Assembly (NCBI GenBank): GCA_002498525.1
Contig: DAHR01000006.1
Coordinates: 1 to 37,170 of the forward strand
Length of the DNA stretch: 37,170 nucleotides
Direction of reading: 5' to 3'
Origin: Euryarchaeota archaeon UBA58
GTDB lineage: Archaea; Thermoplasmatota; Poseidoniia; Poseidoniales; Thalassarchaeaceae
The notes under the pieces were generated by a model. It saw only the letters and a list, made by a program, of their open reading frames with translations. It was not told the DNA's origin and ran no database searches. Shown here piece by piece: positions 7,035-14,976 of the stretch. The translations under genes were made by a program, and so were the position numbers. The stretch's first letter is position 1; the number at the start of each line of letters is the position of its first letter.

Positions 7035-8027
7035 ATGCCAGTCCTCAACGTGGCCTTCTGCGGCTCGGCGGACTTGGCGAGATCGCTGGCGAAATCAAAC
7101 GATGTTCGCGATATCGAATCCTACGTTTTCAAAGAAAAAAGGAACGGCGAAACTTCCGTCCTCTCCCTCTTGAGACCCCTGCGTCACCCTGAGCGTCTGC
7201 GGCCATTGCTCTCGGTTCTCAATGTGGCGAAAGTCGGTGTTGTCGAGGTGAGGGCTGTCGATGCCGCGATGGGTGAGGTTCTGGTCGCTTTCGGGGCTGC
7301 GAGGATTTCACGTGGCATCGTGATAATCAATCCAGATGCTGGCGGCTGGGTCGATTCTGACCAGGTTCGAATGATTTTGAAACAGGCTGGGCTCGAGTCG
7401 TGGGCTCTGCACGAGACTCTTCCGGATGCCCACGATTTACGAGAGGAGATTTTCTCTCATATTGAGGCTGCTGGTGAGGCTGGAACCGAGGGCGCATTGG
7501 TGCTGCCGGTCGACCAGCATTTCAACGTCAAAGGAGTGGGGCTGGTCGCCATCGGATATGTCCAGGATGGGGCTGTGAAGAAGCACGACGAGGTCTTGAT
7601 TCTTCCAGCAAACGAGCGCGCAGTCGTGCGTTCTTTACAAGTTATGGACGATGATGTCGAGGCCGCTGTGAGCGGCGACAGAGTCGGCCTCGCCCTGCGG
7701 AATCTGCGCGAGGAAGCCCTGCATCGAGGCTGCATTATCGTGCATCCGAACAGCGATGCTCCGATACGACACGACAAGTCGAATCTAGTGCTTGAACGGG
7801 CGCCTTTCCAGAAGCGGCGGGTCGCCCTCGACGATGTCATCCACGCTGCCGTCGATCTGCAATTCGTGGTCGGCCGAGTCACAGCGGTCGAAGGCGATTC
7901 AATAACGGTCGAATGGGAGAGTCCGCTGTGGATTCGCAGCATCGGTTCACCCTCGATTCTCATCACTCAACTCGACGCGATGCCGATGCGAATCATGGGT
8001 TGCGTCGAGAGAATCGAAGTCGCATGA
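7035..8027 (+). CDS. EF-Tu/SelB-like protein with degenerate G domain
   Basis: Residues about 155-225 are a good EF-Tu domain 2: LPVDQHFNVKGVGLVAIGYV, then KKHDEVLIL and SGDRVGLALRNL, matching 'iD..f.i.G.G.V.tG.v..G.....d.v.i' and the late 'aGdnVgi.LrG'. A domain-3-like barrel follows to residue 330. The N-terminal ~150 residues sit where the GTPase should be, but the P-loop position reads FCGSADLARSLAKS instead of GHVDHGKST, and no DxxG or NKxD is visible. So it resembles a SelB/EF-1A relative that has lost GTP binding. GTPase-less EF paralogues occur in archaea, but I do not know a demonstrated role. A ribosome- or tRNA-related function is inferred from domain 2 only. Confidence 0.78.
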   Translation: MPVLNVAFCGSADLARSLAKSNDVRDIESYVFKEKRNGETSVLSLLRPLRHPERLRPLLSVLNVAKVGVVEVRAVDAAMGEVLVAFGAARISRGIVIINPDAGGWVDSDQVRMILKQAGLESWALHETLPDAHDLREEIFSHIEAAGEAGTEGALVLPVDQHFNVKGVGLVAIGYVQDGAVKKHDEVLILPANERAVVRSLQVMDDDVEAAVSGDRVGLALRNLREEALHRGCIIVHPNSDAPIRHDKSNLVLERAPFQKRRVALDDVIHAAVDLQFVVGRVTAVEGDSITVEWESPLWIRSIGSPSILITQLDAMPMRIMGCVERIEVA

Positions 8028-8205
8028 AGACCATTTTCCACGAGTGAAAAAAACGCTCGAATCGGCGATTCCAGCCATGCCTACTCAGTATTGCGAACGT
8101 GGCTCACGGTTCGGTCGGCGCTTCGGTCTCGCGCGCCAAGCCGCACACGAGGCTGCTCACCATCCCGAGCAGTTATAGCCACGAAGACTCGCTCGCCGCA
8201 TCGGG

Positions 8206-9981
8206 ATGTACTCAGCCGGGCGTATTGCCCGACTTGAGCAAGGTGAGTCGGAACTATTCGACAACCTCACTCTGGTCGGGGTTGGTGGCAGATTCTGCGG
8301 CATACTGACGGAGCGTCAGCTGACCCTCCAGGATTTCGAAGGATATGGTATCAGAATCAAACTCTCGACCATCTCGACGCTCTCCAACATCAATATCGCA
8401 AAGCTTCCTGTCGGCTGTCTGACGATGGGCGTGATCGGAGTCTGGGTCGGCATTCAAGTTCTCGCTCCACCCCTCGGATTCGCCTTTGCGGTATTGGGTG
8501 CAGCATCGACTCTGTCCTATCTGACGATGAAGACGCCGGTGCTCGTAATCGAGACCAATGCCGGAGACAGACATCTGGTTTCTGGCAGCCAGTCCGTGTT
8601 GCTGCGCCTCTGCATGATGGTTGACCGAGTCATGCACGGTAGCAGCATCAAAGAGGCGAAAGCCGGTCTGGCTGAACTCGAAGAGATGAAACGACGGATG
8701 CTTGAGCCAGAACCGACGGCTCTGCTCGGTGCACCCGATTCAATCGCCACTCCCGGGATGGATCTCTTCCAGCCGACTGAACGACCGAGTGCCGTCTCAT
8801 CATTCAACCCAGTCTCATCGGCGGCTACGGTGGTCAGTGCTGGAACTCAAACGGTACACTCAGAAGCAAATGGCGGAATCTTCGCCTCCCTTGAGGCGAT
8901 CGAACCACCATCCTATACGATTCCGCCTCCGGTGAGGGGAGAAAACGAGCCAACCGATAACCGCTCGGCTTACGAGCGGGCTTGGGGCAGACCCGAATCT
9001 CCAGATTGGTATCAAGAGAAAGAGGTTCGACCGAGAGAAGATCGCATTGACGAGGTATTTTCGGATGCAGTAGAATCCTTCGACCTCTTTGGAGAAGGCG
9101 GAATCTTCGATGCCGAGCCGGCTTATCCCGCAGCATCATCACCGACTCCGACGTCATCAAGTCTGTCTGTATCACCACCCTACGGTTCCTCTACCCACGA
9201 TTCACCCTCGTACGACTCACCGTCTACCGATGTCAATATCTTCCCTGCAGATTCCTTCGCGGATGGCACGAGAAGCGGGAATCTGGCCGCCACAACCGAC
9301 CTCGACAGGCGGCGCTCGAGTTCTCAGATGATTCGCTCGGCTCAATTCCAGCACGGTGCAGAACTCGCCAGAAACTCATGGGGCCTCCCCACCCCAACCG
9401 AAGAGGCAGTCCGTGAGGAGTGCAGACCTGGGCTGGTCAAACAAGCCCGAGCCCAACAAGCTTGGATCGGTGATACGGATATCACGCAGCAACCAACTGT
9501 AGCGCTCACCGATGATAGATTCGGAGAGGACTTCCCAGCCATTTCACGACTCGCCAACAGCATGGGCAGCGGCCGAGTGAGAAGCACGGGTGGTAATCCT
9601 GCGAAACAGAATTGGCTTGAATCACTGCTTACCCCCATATCGAACCGAAGGTCCGTCAGAGAACCTGCTTACGCAGCAGAATACGGCGATCCCGACGGTG
9701 AGAATGAAGGGCATGACCGACGATTCCGCTCGAGCCAACTTCTTCGGCTTCGTTCGGATCAGGACCATCAAGCCGATGTCGCCTCGAGGGTCAGGAACAT
9801 GTCGACTTCAGCGCCGTCATCGGCGAGAGATGCGCTCGACAGCGTCGTCAATAGAATCTCGCGAGGCGAGGGAAATCCAGCGCATCTCCTGCCCGGACAG
9901 GCAAATTTGAGGTTCAATCACCTTCGTTCGACGGGAAGCAAAGGTGATGCGCATCTGCCAGGCATTCGTCGTCTCGAATGA
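8206..9981 (+). CDS. Membrane hairpin protein with ~400-residue disordered tail, unknown function
   Basis: Residues 1-66 look like a small beta-rich cytoplasmic domain. Two hydrophobic segments follow (about 67-84 and 88-108, around CLTMGVIGVWVGI and GFAFAVLGAASTLSYL). Next is a second folded stretch (PVLVIETNAGDRHLVSG and a helix to ~165) that may complete a PH-like domain split by the hairpin. From about 175 to 591 the chain is rich in Ser, Pro, Thr, Asp, Glu and Arg, with little hydrophobic core, and appears disordered. No family recognised. The upstream gap 8028-8205 holds no other gene I can support. The tail could tether partners to the membrane. Confidence 0.7.
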   Translation: MYSAGRIARLEQGESELFDNLTLVGVGGRFCGILTERQLTLQDFEGYGIRIKLSTISTLSNINIAKLPVGCLTMGVIGVWVGIQVLAPPLGFAFAVLGAASTLSYLTMKTPVLVIETNAGDRHLVSGSQSVLLRLCMMVDRVMHGSSIKEAKAGLAELEEMKRRMLEPEPTALLGAPDSIATPGMDLFQPTERPSAVSSFNPVSSAATVVSAGTQTVHSEANGGIFASLEAIEPPSYTIPPPVRGENEPTDNRSAYERAWGRPESPDWYQEKEVRPREDRIDEVFSDAVESFDLFGEGGIFDAEPAYPAASSPTPTSSSLSVSPPYGSSTHDSPSYDSPSTDVNIFPADSFADGTRSGNLAATTDLDRRRSSSQMIRSAQFQHGAELARNSWGLPTPTEEAVREECRPGLVKQARAQQAWIGDTDITQQPTVALTDDRFGEDFPAISRLANSMGSGRVRSTGGNPAKQNWLESLLTPISNRRSVREPAYAAEYGDPDGENEGHDRRFRSSQLLRLRSDQDHQADVASRVRNMSTSAPSSARDALDSVVNRISRGEGNPAHLLPGQANLRFNHLRSTGSKGDAHLPGIRRLE

Positions 9982-9990
9982 GCCGGCCGA

Positions 9991-10956
9991 TCAGGACATT
10001 CCAACGATGCGCCGATACCGATCGACGCGGGCGTGGTAGGCTCCACGATCCATCGAGGCGATGCCGCTGATACCGAGTCCGCCCAAGGTGTACGACGCGG
10101 TCACCGTAGCATGAATCAGCGCTCGACGCATCACATCGATGTCGTTCAGCGCCCCGGTCCGACCGACCAGATGGGCCAGCAGAGCCCCTGCGAAAGTATC
10201 CCCACAACCGGTCGGATCGACGATATTATCGGTCGGATGAGCAGGGAGAGCAATCGCACCGCAGGGCAATTGTGCAAGCACACCACTGCCGCCACGCTTG
10301 ATTATCAACGCCCGAGGACCAGACCCCGCGCCGACGCCGCCGTGCAGCGCCGCCCCGGACATCAACGCCTTCATCGCCCGGGGAAGAATCGCCTCACCAG
10401 TCAATGCACAGACCTCGTTCTCATTGAGAATCGCCAGGTCGACCTTGCGCAGCGCCTCGCTGACCGTCTCGAATTCTGTCTCTATCCAGAACAGGAAAGA
10501 ATCCAGAACCGTCAATTTCGCGCCGGGGCACTGGTCGAGCACCACGACCTGAGTCGCCGGATGCGTGCTGGCACAGAAGAGAATCTCAGGGTCACTCCAG
10601 TGACTCGGAATCTCCGGCTTGAAATCGGCAAGGACATTGACTTCAGTCGCCAGAGTCTCAACCGACTCCATCGCGCCCGAGTAACGCCCTGACCAGCGGA
10701 AGGTCGAACCATCTCTGCGAACAACACCGGCCAGATTGATTCCAGCCTTCTCCAGTACCATCTGGTCGTGAGGCTCGAAATCATCGCCTACAGCACTGAC
10801 CAGACCAACCCTTGTCGGCTGCTCATCTGCCCTCACGAGATGATGACTGGCAGCCAATCCAGCGTAGACTGCGGCGCCGCCGAGCAGATCCGAACCACTC
10901 GCCTCCGGCGTCTGGATATCATCGTAGCTAATCGAGCCGACGATCACCAAATCCAT
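9991..10956 (-). CDS. PfkB-family sugar/nucleoside kinase
   Basis: The 321-aa ribokinase-fold protein opens with VGSISYDDI and the GGAAVYAGLA substrate-binding motif. Near the C-terminus it has the PfkB signature DPTGCGDTFAGALLAHL (residues 247 on), with the catalytic Asp in GCGD and the anion hole GCG. ALIIKRGGSGVL (about 216-227) contributes to the ATP site. Such kinases phosphorylate sugars, nucleosides or related alcohols with ATP; the specificity is not evident. It lies 9 nt downstream of the biotin carboxylase gene, so the two are probably one transcript, an unusual partnership. Confidence 0.88.
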   Translation of the reverse strand: MDLVIVGSISYDDIQTPEASGSDLLGGAAVYAGLAASHHLVRADEQPTRVGLVSAVGDDFEPHDQMVLEKAGINLAGVVRRDGSTFRWSGRYSGAMESVETLATEVNVLADFKPEIPSHWSDPEILFCASTHPATQVVVLDQCPGAKLTVLDSFLFWIETEFETVSEALRKVDLAILNENEVCALTGEAILPRAMKALMSGAALHGGVGAGSGPRALIIKRGGSGVLAQLPCGAIALPAHPTDNIVDPTGCGDTFAGALLAHLVGRTGALNDIDVMRRALIHATVTASYTLGGLGISGIASMDRGAYHARVDRYRRIVGMS

Positions 10957-10965
10957 GTTTCCACC

Positions 10966-12312
10966 TCACTCCAATAATCCCGGGTGCTCGTCCAGATAGG
11001 TGATGGTCACATCCCTATTGCGAAAATCGCTTTCCGCGAGGATGGCCCGGTGAAGTGGTATCAAGGTGTCAACCCCCAGAATCATCGTCTCAGAAAGTGC
11101 TGCATCAAGTCTGCGCACCGCCTCATCACGGTCGCGCCCCCAGACGATCAACTTCGCCAGAAGCGAATCGAAGGAAGCCGGCATGTCGTATCCCGTATGC
11201 GCGTGAGTGTCCACCCGAACCCCCGGACCGCCCGGCCAATGGCACTCCCAGAGTCGCCCCGGAGAGGGCTCCAAAGTGCGTGGGTCCTCCGCGTTCAGAC
11301 GTACTTGAATCGCGTGTCCTTGGATGGATATCTCCTGCTGGGTTATCGGCAGACTCTCGCCTGCCGCGACCCTGATGCCCAGTGATACGAGGTCGAATCC
11401 GGTGATCATCTCTGTCACGGTGTGTTCTACCTGGACTCTCGGATTGACCTCTAGGAAGTAGAAATCACCGCTTGAATCTCTGAGGAATTCGAAGGTCGCC
11501 AGACCCTTGTAGCCGACTGCTTTGGCGCCCGCGACGACGCGGGCGCCGATGTCGGCTCGAATCTCTTCGCTGAGCCATGGTCCTTCTTCGAGAATCTTCT
11601 GGTGACGGCGTTGAATCGAGCAGAATCTCTCGCCGAAGTGGATGGCGTCGGTGCCGTCGCCGAGGACTTGGAATTCGATGTGCTGCGCGCCCTCAATGAA
11701 TTTCTCGAGGAAGACGCGGTCGTCGCCGAAGGCAGAGCGGGCGCGGCCTTGGCAGAGTTTGAGTGCCGATTCGAACTCATCGGCGGAATTCACCACTTGC
11801 ATGCCGATGCCGCCGCCACCGGCGGCAGCCTTGATGATGACTGGAAAGCCGATTTCATCGGCGATTTGTGTGGCTTCTTCTGGGTCGGAGATGGGCCCAG
11901 GCGAGCCTTTTGCGATGGGTAGTCCGGCTCGCGACATGGCCTCGCGAGCTGTGATTTTGTCGCCCAGAATGCGCAGGGCCTCGGGGCTCGGTCCGATGAA
12001 AGTGATGCCTTCGGCGGCGAGCCGCTCGGCGAAGATCGGATTCTCGGCGAGGAAGCCGTAACCGGGGTGAACAGCATCCGCGCCGACCTCTTTGGCCGCA
12101 GCGACGATGGCTTCGATGTCCAAGTAGGAGGCGAGCGGGTCGTCGCGCGGAATATGGACTGCCTCGTCGGCCAAGCGAACGGCTGTTGTCAGCCGATCTT
12201 CGCGGCCGTGGATCATCACGGCCTCGATGCCTAAAGTTCGCAACGAGCGAAGAATCCGCAGAGCGATTTCGCCTCGATTGGCAATCAGAACCCTGCGGAA
12301 CACAGAATCCAT
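10966..12312 (-). CDS. accC: Biotin carboxylase subunit (AccC/PccA/PycA type), no BCCP domain
   Basis: The 448-aa protein is a full ATP-grasp biotin carboxylase: VLIANRGEIALRI at the start, HPGYGFLAEN, glycine-rich loop KAAAGGGGIGM (Lys161 on), the metal/biotin site in FLEVNPRVQVEHTVTE (Glu288, Asn290, Arg292) and IQVRLNAEDP. It carboxylates biotin on a carrier protein using ATP and bicarbonate. The length matches stand-alone AccC, so the biotin carrier domain and carboxyltransferase must be encoded elsewhere; none is in this window. It is followed 9 nt later by a PfkB kinase. The acceptor (acetyl-, propionyl-CoA or pyruvate) cannot be deduced. Confidence 0.93.
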   Translation of the reverse strand: MDSVFRRVLIANRGEIALRILRSLRTLGIEAVMIHGREDRLTTAVRLADEAVHIPRDDPLASYLDIEAIVAAAKEVGADAVHPGYGFLAENPIFAERLAAEGITFIGPSPEALRILGDKITAREAMSRAGLPIAKGSPGPISDPEEATQIADEIGFPVIIKAAAGGGGIGMQVVNSADEFESALKLCQGRARSAFGDDRVFLEKFIEGAQHIEFQVLGDGTDAIHFGERFCSIQRRHQKILEEGPWLSEEIRADIGARVVAGAKAVGYKGLATFEFLRDSSGDFYFLEVNPRVQVEHTVTEMITGFDLVSLGIRVAAGESLPITQQEISIQGHAIQVRLNAEDPRTLEPSPGRLWECHWPGGPGVRVDTHAHTGYDMPASFDSLLAKLIVWGRDRDEAVRRLDAALSETMILGVDTLIPLHRAILAESDFRNRDVTITYLDEHPGLLE

Positions 12313-12356
12313 CCCGATGGTCGAATCCTATGATAAGTTCGGCGACTGGATTTGAC

Positions 12357-12375
12357 CGACCGCCACAGGCGGTCG
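12357..12375. terminator. 8-bp perfect hairpin after the CysJ-like gene
   Basis: CGACCGCC and GGCGGTCG are perfect reverse complements around an ACA loop, 5 nt beyond the stop of the leftward reductase gene and before the biotin carboxylase start. No T-run follows, so a role in 3'-end formation or RNA stability is only a guess. Confidence 0.4.
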
Positions 12376-12380
12376 AATCA

Positions 12381-13661
12381 TCAATAGACGTCACGCAGGT
12401 AGCGCTTCTCGGTCTTCATCAGACTTTTTTCGACGTATTCCTTAGCCTCGTCAGCCGACATCCCCCCATGCTCGGAGCAGATGTCGATGAGCGTCTGGTG
12501 AACGTCTTTGGCCATGCGGGATTTGTCGCCGCAGACGTAGAAATATGCGCCGCCCTCTATCCAATTCCAGATCTCTACGCCATTCTTGCGCATCAGGTGT
12601 TGAACGTACACCTTGTCCTCCCCGTCCCTCGACCAAGCGAGGTCGTGGCGGTCGAGAACACCGCGTTCTTTCCAGTCATCCATCTCCTCGCGGTAGTAGT
12701 ATTCGCCCGCCTCGGTCCGGTCGCCGAAGAAGAGCCAGTTGCGGCCCTTGTCGCCGTTGATGTCACGCTGTTGGAGATAGGCTCTGAACGGTGCGATGCC
12801 AGTACCGGGGCCGACCATGATGCAATCCGTGTCGCCGTCCGCAGGCAGAATGAACGAGCGTGTCGGCGACATGAAGACGCCGATTTCGGTCTCCGCGATG
12901 CTGCAGCGATCCGCCATGAAGCCGGTAGCGAGGCCGGTTCGGTCTCGTCCATGGTAAGAGTAGCGGATTATCGCGACTGTCAAGTGGACTGTTCCGGGCT
13001 CATGGTCAGGGCTGCTGGCGATCGAATAAAGACGAGGCTTGAGCCGGTCCATGCCGTCGATGAGTTGCTTAGCGGTAAAACCGATATGTCCGAAATCGCT
13101 CAGCGCATCGACGTAATCGCGCGACCACAGATAATCCTCCATCGCTGCGGCATCGCTCGTCAATTCGCGCCACAGCACCTCTGCTGGATCGCAGGCAGCA
13201 CCAATCTCAGCATAACCTTCGGGCACATCTTCGTCCTTGCCACTGCCGCTCCAATCGATGAGCAGAGAGCCGTCATCTGTCGAGACGCGGTGGCGGCGAG
13301 CGATGTGAATCTCCACGGGGACTGAATCCGAGACGAGTCGGGTGCCGAGACTCATGATCCACTTCTTCGAGACCCTGTGAATCTCGAGGTGGTCGGTTAT
13401 CGCCTCACTCAGCGTGGTCGCGCCGAGGTGAGTCTCGACCGCTTCGTCACCCAAGAAATTGCTTGCAGCCAGAAGTTCCTCGACGAGCTCGGGCGGACAG
13501 CGCGGAATCACCCCGAGCGCGTCTCCAGCCTTGTAGGTCAGTCCGGAATCACCCAGGTCGAAGACGAGGTGACGGGTTTCTTTCCGTGAACCTTGTGAGT
13601 TGAGGATGAAGTTCTCCGTCAACTTCGATGAGTAGGGATTCTTCACACTCCAATCGGCCAT
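12381..13661 (-). CDS. CysJ-like FAD/NADPH reductase lacking the flavodoxin domain
   Basis: ATG 13661 follows GGAGG with 7-nt spacing (426 aa); the longer frame to 13709 is less likely. The protein is the FAD plus NADPH half of the cytochrome-P450-reductase / sulfite-reductase alpha family: FAD motif RLYSIASSP (about 210-218), FAD phosphate contact near GRDRTGLATGF, NADPH motif GPGTGIAPFRAYLQQR (about 284-299), YVCGDKSRMA, and the family C-terminus KRYLRDVY. There is no FMN-binding flavodoxin domain. It should pass electrons from NADPH through FAD to a separate carrier. BoxA of aerobic benzoate degradation has a related reductase domain fused to a ferredoxin, so this could be the reductase for the BoxB-like protein at 28981 through the ferredoxin at 24539. 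That link is inference; assimilatory sulfite reduction is the alternative. Confidence 0.9.
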   Translation of the reverse strand: MADWSVKNPYSSKLTENFILNSQGSRKETRHLVFDLGDSGLTYKAGDALGVIPRCPPELVEELLAASNFLGDEAVETHLGATTLSEAITDHLEIHRVSKKWIMSLGTRLVSDSVPVEIHIARRHRVSTDDGSLLIDWSGSGKDEDVPEGYAEIGAACDPAEVLWRELTSDAAAMEDYLWSRDYVDALSDFGHIGFTAKQLIDGMDRLKPRLYSIASSPDHEPGTVHLTVAIIRYSYHGRDRTGLATGFMADRCSIAETEIGVFMSPTRSFILPADGDTDCIMVGPGTGIAPFRAYLQQRDINGDKGRNWLFFGDRTEAGEYYYREEMDDWKERGVLDRHDLAWSRDGEDKVYVQHLMRKNGVEIWNWIEGGAYFYVCGDKSRMAKDVHQTLIDICSEHGGMSADEAKEYVEKSLMKTEKRYLRDVY

Positions 13662-13719
13662 CAACAATCCTCCAACGAACCGCCGAGCCGACTTCCATTT
13701 ATCAATCAAAGGGGAGAAG

Positions 13720-13745
13720 GTTCGCCTTCCACCTCGACGGCGAAC
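13720..13745. repeat. Inverted repeat in divergent promoter region
   Basis: GTTCGCC and GGCGAAC are perfect 7-bp complements with a 12-nt loop, midway between the divergent reductase (13661) and MBL (13778) genes. The location suits an operator or leader hairpin, but no regulator is identified. Confidence 0.35.
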
Positions 13746-13777
13746 AAGTCAAGTCATGATGCCCTCATCCGCGACTC

Positions 13778-14569
13778 ATGCCGCGCGTGCAGTTCCTCGG
13801 CACGGGCAACGCCTTCGCACCGCACGGCAGAATGCACGCACTCGCCCTGATCGATGGTTGCATTCTCATCGACGCGCCGCCGACCCTGCTGCCGCAATTG
13901 CGGCGCGCCGCAATCTCACCCGCTGAAATCGAGCATCTGCTCTTCACCCATTGGCATGCCGACCACATCTTCGGATTCCCATTCCTGATCCTTGAGCGGC
14001 AGCATGTCTCGGATGCTGCCGGTGAGAGAATCCTAGATGTTCACCTCAGACCGAGTGGGCGAGAGATCCTCTCGGAATTATGTCGAATGGGATTTCCTGG
14101 CAGCCTTGAAGCCGCTTTGGAAGAGCGTATCGATTGGCACCAGGCCGAGTCTGGAGTTCTCGCGAAGAGCGGCTGGAGATTCGAGCGTTTCCCAGTCTGT
14201 CACACCCCCGAGACAGACCCGCACGGTTACGAGATGATTCACCAGAGCGGCTTCAGATTCCTCCATTGTGGCGACTCGGGACCATGCGAAGGCATCGAGT
14301 CGAGAGCGGCTCGAGCGAATGTGATTCTGGTCGAAATGGGCGTTCCGGATTTCGTTCAAAGTCCACATCATCACACACCATCTGATGTCATCGCCCTCGC
14401 TGAGAGACACCCCGAGGCGATGATTCTTGTAACCCATAATTACGCCAGTGGAACCGACGAGACCGAGGGCTTCGATCTCCCAGATCTACCCGAGGAAATT
14501 CGCCAATTGGAGGACGGAGATGTTCTTGACATCATCTCCGAGAACGAGTTTTTCCTTGTTAGAAAATAA
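13778..14569 (+). CDS. Metallo-beta-lactamase fold hydrolase (RNase Z / ELAC-like subgroup)
   Basis: The 263-aa protein has an N-terminal FLGTGNAF and the binuclear zinc motif THWHADHIFG (His58, His60, Asp62, His63). A later HCGDSGPCEG segment supplies the bridging Asp, and VTHNYAS another metal His. The arrangement (early 'GTG.a.p', then 'flh.GDsgp') is that of the RNase Z / ELAC group, which includes tRNA 3'-processing enzymes and phosphodiesterases. The long RNase Z exosite arm is not obvious, so I do not name it RNase Z. It is divergent from the reductase gene and ends at the edge of the putative origin region. Confidence 0.82.
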   Translation: MPRVQFLGTGNAFAPHGRMHALALIDGCILIDAPPTLLPQLRRAAISPAEIEHLLFTHWHADHIFGFPFLILERQHVSDAAGERILDVHLRPSGREILSELCRMGFPGSLEAALEERIDWHQAESGVLAKSGWRFERFPVCHTPETDPHGYEMIHQSGFRFLHCGDSGPCEGIESRAARANVILVEMGVPDFVQSPHHHTPSDVIALAERHPEAMILVTHNYASGTDETEGFDLPDLPEEIRQLEDGDVLDIISENEFFLVRK

Positions 14570-14976
14570 AGAGATATTTTAACTTCTATAAATATGAATA
14601 ATAACAAATCGATACCTGAGAGGTGATTGAGGACATGGAATCGCCCCCGCCGCGTCCGCTCTCTTGCGAGATTGATCGCATCATCGACCACTCTGCGCGA
14701 CTAACAGTCCACAGGACTTGGTGTGAATATGAAAGCGACCCAGTCATTCATACTGGAAAACGATGTGCATCGCTGATATTTTCTTCGTAATCCTGTTACC
14801 TCATTAGCAACATATCGGAGAAGCGAGAAGATGGCATCCATACCTCGCGCTAATCTTGAGTCCGGATAATTTCATTACCCCTGACGTTGTCGTGAGGTAT
14901 CCGCGTTTGCCGCCGATACCGTCATCCCGACGACCATAGGTGAGTACGTGGTTGCGTGACGACTCGGTGAAAAAAA
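14570..14976. other. Putative replication origin region upstream of orc1/cdc6
   Basis: This 407-bp gap precedes the Orc1/Cdc6 gene, the usual position of archaeal origins. The left end (about 14570-14615) is AT-rich (TTTTAACTTCTATAAATATG and on), suitable as an unwinding element. Two origin-recognition-box-like sites follow: AGTCC ACA GGACT (14706-14718, dyad) with a T/G-rich right flank, and ACTGGAAAACGATG from 14752. A 6-bp inverted repeat GGTATC...GATACC spans 14896-14919. The boxes are diverged from the textbook ORB, so the call rests mainly on position and composition. A 51-codon frame also lies inside. Confidence 0.55.
14635..14790 (+). CDS. Candidate 51-aa small protein inside the origin region
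   Basis: An ATG at 14635 is preceded by GAGGTGA (14619-14625) and by TATAAATA (14587-14594) at the right distance for a transcript start just before that ribosome binding site. The frame reads 51 codons to TAA at 14788. The peptide (MESPPPRPLSCEIDRIIDH and on) matches no family I know, contains three Cys and has no membrane helix. The promoter-plus-RBS arrangement is suggestive, but the TATA could equally be part of the AT-rich unwinding element, and the frame runs across both origin-box-like sites. Confidence 0.28.
   Translation: MESPPPRPLSCEIDRIIDHSARLTVHRTWCEYESDPVIHTGKRCASLIFSS

Noticed and set aside
9089..9331. Histidine/proline-rich short frame inside the 591-aa gene
   Set aside because: Frame-shifted shadow of the disordered Ser/Pro tail.
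10033..10692. 219-codon plus-strand frame
   Set aside because: Antisense shadow of the PfkB kinase gene with low-complexity, motif-free translation.
12186..13325. 379-codon plus-strand frame
   Set aside because: Antisense to the CysJ-like reductase and the biotin carboxylase start; both real genes have complete motifs.
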